Assembly (NCBI GenBank): GCA_015680635.1
Contig: JAABOA010000839.1
Coordinates: forward strand, 274-11,234
Reading direction: 5' to 3'
DNA: 10,961 nucleotides
Source of the DNA: Lunasporangiospora selenospora
Lineage: Eukaryota; Mortierellomycota; Mortierellomycetes; Mortierellales; Mortierellaceae
Position 1 is the first letter of the stretch. Each line of letters begins with the position of its first letter. The notes beneath the pieces were generated by a model that saw only the letters and a list, made by a program, of their open reading frames with translations, did no database searches and was not told where the DNA came from. Position numbers and translations under genes: made by a program. Below, piece after piece: positions 8,601-10,961 of the stretch.

Positions 8601-10898
8601 GTTACACCTGATCATACCCTGCCGCCGGTCGCAGTAGAGCCCAAGATTCCAACATGGGGCCCTTCTGCAGTTACCCCAACCAACCGGGTAGAATCTGTTG
8701 TCGAGGAAGCGGGTCCACAGGAAAGCGAGGTAGCGGACGCTAAACCGTCTTCGGCTTTGCCTCCTTCTGATGGATGGAGTGATGCACCAACCAAGAAGGA
8801 GGGTGAGAGGGGAGTTGCCTCGCCCCAAAGGGATGAAGGCTGGGGAGCCGCACCAACCAAAAAGGATGAAGGATGGGAAGCAGCACCGACCAAAACAGAG
8901 GAAGGATGGGGTGCTGCTCCGACCAAAAAGGAAGATGAATGGGGAACCGAGTCACTCAAAAAGGAAGAAGGATGGGGTGCAGCACCAACCAAGGCAGACA
9001 ATGGATGGGAGACTGTACCATCTACGAAGGAGGATGGGTGGGGAGCAGCACCATCCACAAAGGAAGAAGGACAGGGAACTGTGCCAGCCAAGACAGAGGA
9101 CGGGTGGGGATCTGCCCCAACCAAAGCGGAAGACGGATGGGGGTCTTCACCAACGAAAAAGGAGGAACGATGGGGAGCTGCACCATCTGTCGCTGAAAAA
9201 GACCCTTGGGAGGTTGCGATGGCTAGTGCTATGGACGAATGGGGCTCAGCACCAGCACCAGCAAAGGACAATGGAAATGCTAAGCGCACATCTGGTGTAG
9301 ATGCTTGGACCTCCAAGCCAACAGAGGCTTCGAATGCATGGGGTCCCAAACCAACCGCGTCACCCGATGCGCGGGGCAAAAAGCCTGCTCCAACATCTGA
9401 CAACCGAGGCTCCAAGCCAACCCCTCCCTCCAGGGGCTGGGGTTCCAAGTCAGCGACCCCTGCTCCCGCATCCGACAACTGGGGATCCAAGCCCGCCAGC
9501 GTTGTCGATAGCTGGGATGTCAAGCCTGCGCCTGCGCCTGACGCCTGGGGACCAAAGTCTAGAAGCCCTTCTAGCAATTGGGATACAAAGCCAGCACCTA
9601 CATCGGATGCTTGGGGACCAAAGTCTAGAAGTACATCTAATAATTGGGATGCAAAGTCGACACCTGTTTCCGATGGTTGGGGTGCCAAATCCGCCGCTAC
9701 TTCCAATGATACAAGCGCTCAACCAACCACATCTCAGGAACCATGGGATGCTCATCCATCTATTTTAGCTACGGCTCAAGCTTTGCCTTCGCCTGCTGCC
9801 CCATCTTCAGTCGAAGGCGGATGGAGTTCAGCCCTCCCCTCCGTTTCCAATCAGTGGCCTTCTGCACCCTCTCAGGCCACGTCTTCTATTCGCACTCCTG
9901 AAAGCGGAGATTTGGCAAGTGTAGGACAATATCCTTCGATCTCAAGGGAAGAAACAGCTGAGTCCAAGAAGCCTGTGGTGGCCATGGCAGGTCCCTTGCA
10001 GGAGCATGCGCTCGAGGGAAGCGGAGCTGAAGAATTAGCGCGTTTGCCAAAGGAAACACTAGTTTCATTGGTGAACACGCTTCAGGTGGAGAACAAATCG
10101 TTGCTGACGACGCTTGTTTCGATGCAGCAACAAGTGTCTTCTCTGACAGAGCGGTACTCTACACTTGCGTCGCTTGCACGACAGCATGAGCAGCAGGCGA
10201 TTCAAGCAATGGAGGCTCAGAAGCAGCGAGAGATGGAGGAGGTCCAGCGGTATGTGTGGAAGTTGGAGGAGAGATGTCGACAGCTGGAGAAGCATGTCTT
10301 GAACACACATAGGATGCAAATGCAACAAATGCAGCAATTTCAGCAGCAACATCAACAGCAACAGCAGCAGCAGCAGCAGCACACAGGCCCACCAGGGATG
10401 CCTCCACCAGGATTTGGCAACATGCTGGGATTGGGACGTCAGGCCTCGGCTCCATCTTCACCTTCCATGGCCCAACGGAGTTTGAATATCAATGGCATGG
10501 ATCATGTACCAATGTCTCCTTCGAACATATCATCTTCAGCGGCGATGGCGATGATGTACTCGAACATGATGTCGTCGGCAAATGGAGGTGGGTTCGATCC
10601 AGCCCACTCCCCGCTGACAGCCAACAGCTCAGCATCGATCCTGTCCTCCGTGCCATCCAACATGTCGTCACCACCCTCTGGTTCTACAGGTCTAATGTCG
10701 GCGACGGCAGCATCCGGTCCGGCCAACGAAATTGCCGGTCCCAAAAAATCACATTGGCGACACCGAGGAGAGGTGCGGTGCGGCAATTGCGCTCAACAGG
10801 GACACTCGAGTGCCGAGTGCAGGGAGGGATGCCGGTACTGTGGACAGGCGGGACATTTGAGTCAAGACTGTCATAGGATGAGCAGTCAACATTTGTAG
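5602..10898 (+). CDS. GW/WG-repeat protein with charged helix, coiled coil and two CCHC zinc knuckles, 1729 aa
   Basis: Coding exons are 5602-6774 and 6882-10898 (phase 0 junction). I do not recognise a named family for the whole protein. The N-terminus has C69, C74, C77 and C136, then Ser/Gly/Ala-rich and Gln-rich linkers. A mostly helical domain runs from about 318 to 683 and matches nothing I can name. Next come a Lys run (730-741), eight Ala residues (743-750) and a charged Glu/Lys/Arg/Ala helix (about 791-922). Residues 983-1383 hold 27 Trp, 20 with a Gly neighbour, mostly on an 11-residue repeat. A coiled coil with Gln-rich end (1441-1557) is followed by PPGM and PPPGF (1561-1569) and a Ser/Met/Asn-rich linker. 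Two CX2CX4HX4C knuckles close the protein (C1691, C1694, H1699, C1704; C1708, C1711, H1716, C1721) and would bind single-stranded RNA or DNA. Dense GW/WG repeats in other proteins bind Argonaute, so a silencing or mRNA-control scaffold is a reasonable inference. A Ser/Pro/Trp-rich disordered protein with another role is the alternative. Confidence 0.88.
6775..6881 (+). other. Intron of the GW-repeat gene (GT-AG, 107 bases)
   Basis: The donor GAG|GTATTT begins at 6775 and the acceptor ATTTGTAG ends at 6881. A TTAAC branch-like element lies at 6832-6836. The phase 0 joint links Glu391 to Ile392 and keeps both long frames open. Without splicing, the first exon's frame runs to a stop at 7032 through sequence rich in Leu, Ser and Arg. 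Confidence 0.9.
7887..7958 (+). repeat. Lys-codon run followed by (GCA)8
   Basis: A purine-rich stretch encodes mainly Lys (residues 727-741). After Ala-Ala-Glu, eight GCA codons follow at 7935-7958 (residues 743-750). The Lys run could serve as a nuclear or nucleolar targeting signal. The GCA array is a coding microsatellite likely to vary in length between strains. Confidence 0.8.
8772..9200 (+). repeat. GW-repeat block A: 13 units of 33 bases
   Basis: The consensus unit is GWGAAPTKKEE. The Trp position falls exactly every 11 residues from 1023 to 1155. Eleven of the 13 slots keep Trp; slot 1034 is Arg (AGG) and slot 1122 is Gln (CAG). No unit contains an insertion or deletion. Units are rich in Lys, Glu and Asp, with one Pro each, so the segment is probably extended rather than helical. 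Confidence 0.9.
9207..9680 (+). repeat. GW-repeat block B: 11-residue units with Lys-Pro-Ser core
   Basis: The consensus is roughly AWGxKPxPxSD. Trp slots continue with an 11-residue spacing from 1167 to 1244, then after a 3-residue insertion from 1258 to 1324. Slots 1189, 1222 and 1233 have become Gly, Arg and Arg. Most acidic residues of block A are replaced by Pro, Ser and Thr. Weaker units continue to W1346, W1372 and W1383 (to about 9857). Confidence 0.85.
9540..9671 (+). repeat. Direct duplication of a 66-base double unit
   Basis: Bases 9540-9605 and 9606-9671 are adjacent copies, 51 of 66 bases identical by my count. They share an uninterrupted 20-base block beginning at the Trp codon. 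Each copy encodes two 11-residue units, so this part of the array seems to have grown by doubling a pair. Confidence 0.8.
10353..10379 (+). repeat. CAG/CAA tract encoding nine Gln
   Basis: Nine consecutive Gln codons (CAA, CAG, CAA, then six CAG) lie at residues 1549-1557, at the end of a longer Met/Gln-rich stretch that continues the coiled coil. It is a candidate length polymorphism. Confidence 0.85.
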
Positions 10899-10961
10899 AG
10901 TAATTTACCCTTCGTAGCCGCCCTTTTTTTTATTAATTTTGGAGGGCTGGGGGTGAGTACT
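10899..10961 (+). other. 3' flank of the GW-repeat gene
   Basis: Only 63 bases follow the stop. A T run with ATTAA lies near 10924-10940, but no AATAAA appears before the window ends, so the 3' processing site is unresolved. Confidence 0.5.

Noticed and set aside
8612-9706. 364-codon open frame on the - strand opposite the GW repeats
   Set aside because: The 33-base repeat simply lacks stops in that antisense frame (TGG reads as CCA), so its length follows from the repeat and not from selection.
10479-10511. PAM2-like motif (SLNINGMDHVP, residues 1591-1601) that would bind poly(A)-binding protein as in TNRC6
   Set aside because: The Leu-Asn and Pro positions fit, but the essential Phe is His and the Ala position is Gly, so binding is unlikely. 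Only conservation in orthologues would revive it.
10779-10871. Retrotransposon Gag origin for the CCHC knuckles
   Set aside because: Gag-type CCHC boxes are similar, but no protease, reverse transcriptase, integrase or long terminal repeat is present, and the gene has an intron and a long host-like N-terminus.

Overview
The window looks like nuclear DNA of a filamentous fungus. Three protein-coding genes lie on the + strand, each with its own promoter region. They carry short spliceosomal introns (107-201 bases), pyrimidine-rich leaders, A or C at position -3 before the ATG, and homopolymer tracts between genes. The protein styles (a DUF895/UNC93-like transporter, low-complexity Gln/Ala/Lys runs, a CCHC protein) fit an early-diverging lineage such as Mucoromycota, possibly Mortierellaceae. 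That placement is inference. I see no rRNA, tRNA, transposon or CRISPR.

Layout. Bases 1-1245 hold no convincing gene. A TATA box at 1250 and a long CT-rich leader precede gene 1 (1404-3029, one intron), a 474-residue, 12-helix UNC93-like/DUF895 major facilitator protein. Bases 3096-4330 are again non-coding, with a G-rich patch and a 14-base triplicate. Gene 2 (4435-5260, two introns) encodes a 189-residue protein with an N-terminal MGCSGSK lipidation signal, one WW domain, a glycine zipper and GD[IV]P repeats. Its second intron is a GC-AG intron. Gene 3 (5602-10898, one intron) encodes a 1729-residue protein. In order it has a Cys-containing N-terminus, a long helical domain of unknown type, Lys and Ala runs, a charged helix of about 130 residues, about 400 residues with 27 tryptophans set mostly on an 11-residue repeat, a Gln-rich coiled coil, a PPGM/PPPGF motif and two CCHC zinc knuckles.

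How the genes relate. There is no operon logic and I see no direct link between the three products. Gene 3 is the main discovery candidate. Its regular GW/WG repeats resemble the Argonaute hooks of GW182/TNRC6, Tas3, SPT5L and Tetrahymena CnjB, and they sit in a protein that also has RNA-binding knuckles and a GYF-type ligand. An Argonaute-binding scaffold of a fungal RNA-silencing or mRNA-control pathway is a reasonable, testable reading, but nothing in the window proves it. Gene 2 is probably a lipid-anchored adaptor. Gene 1 is a membrane transporter-like protein of unknown substrate.
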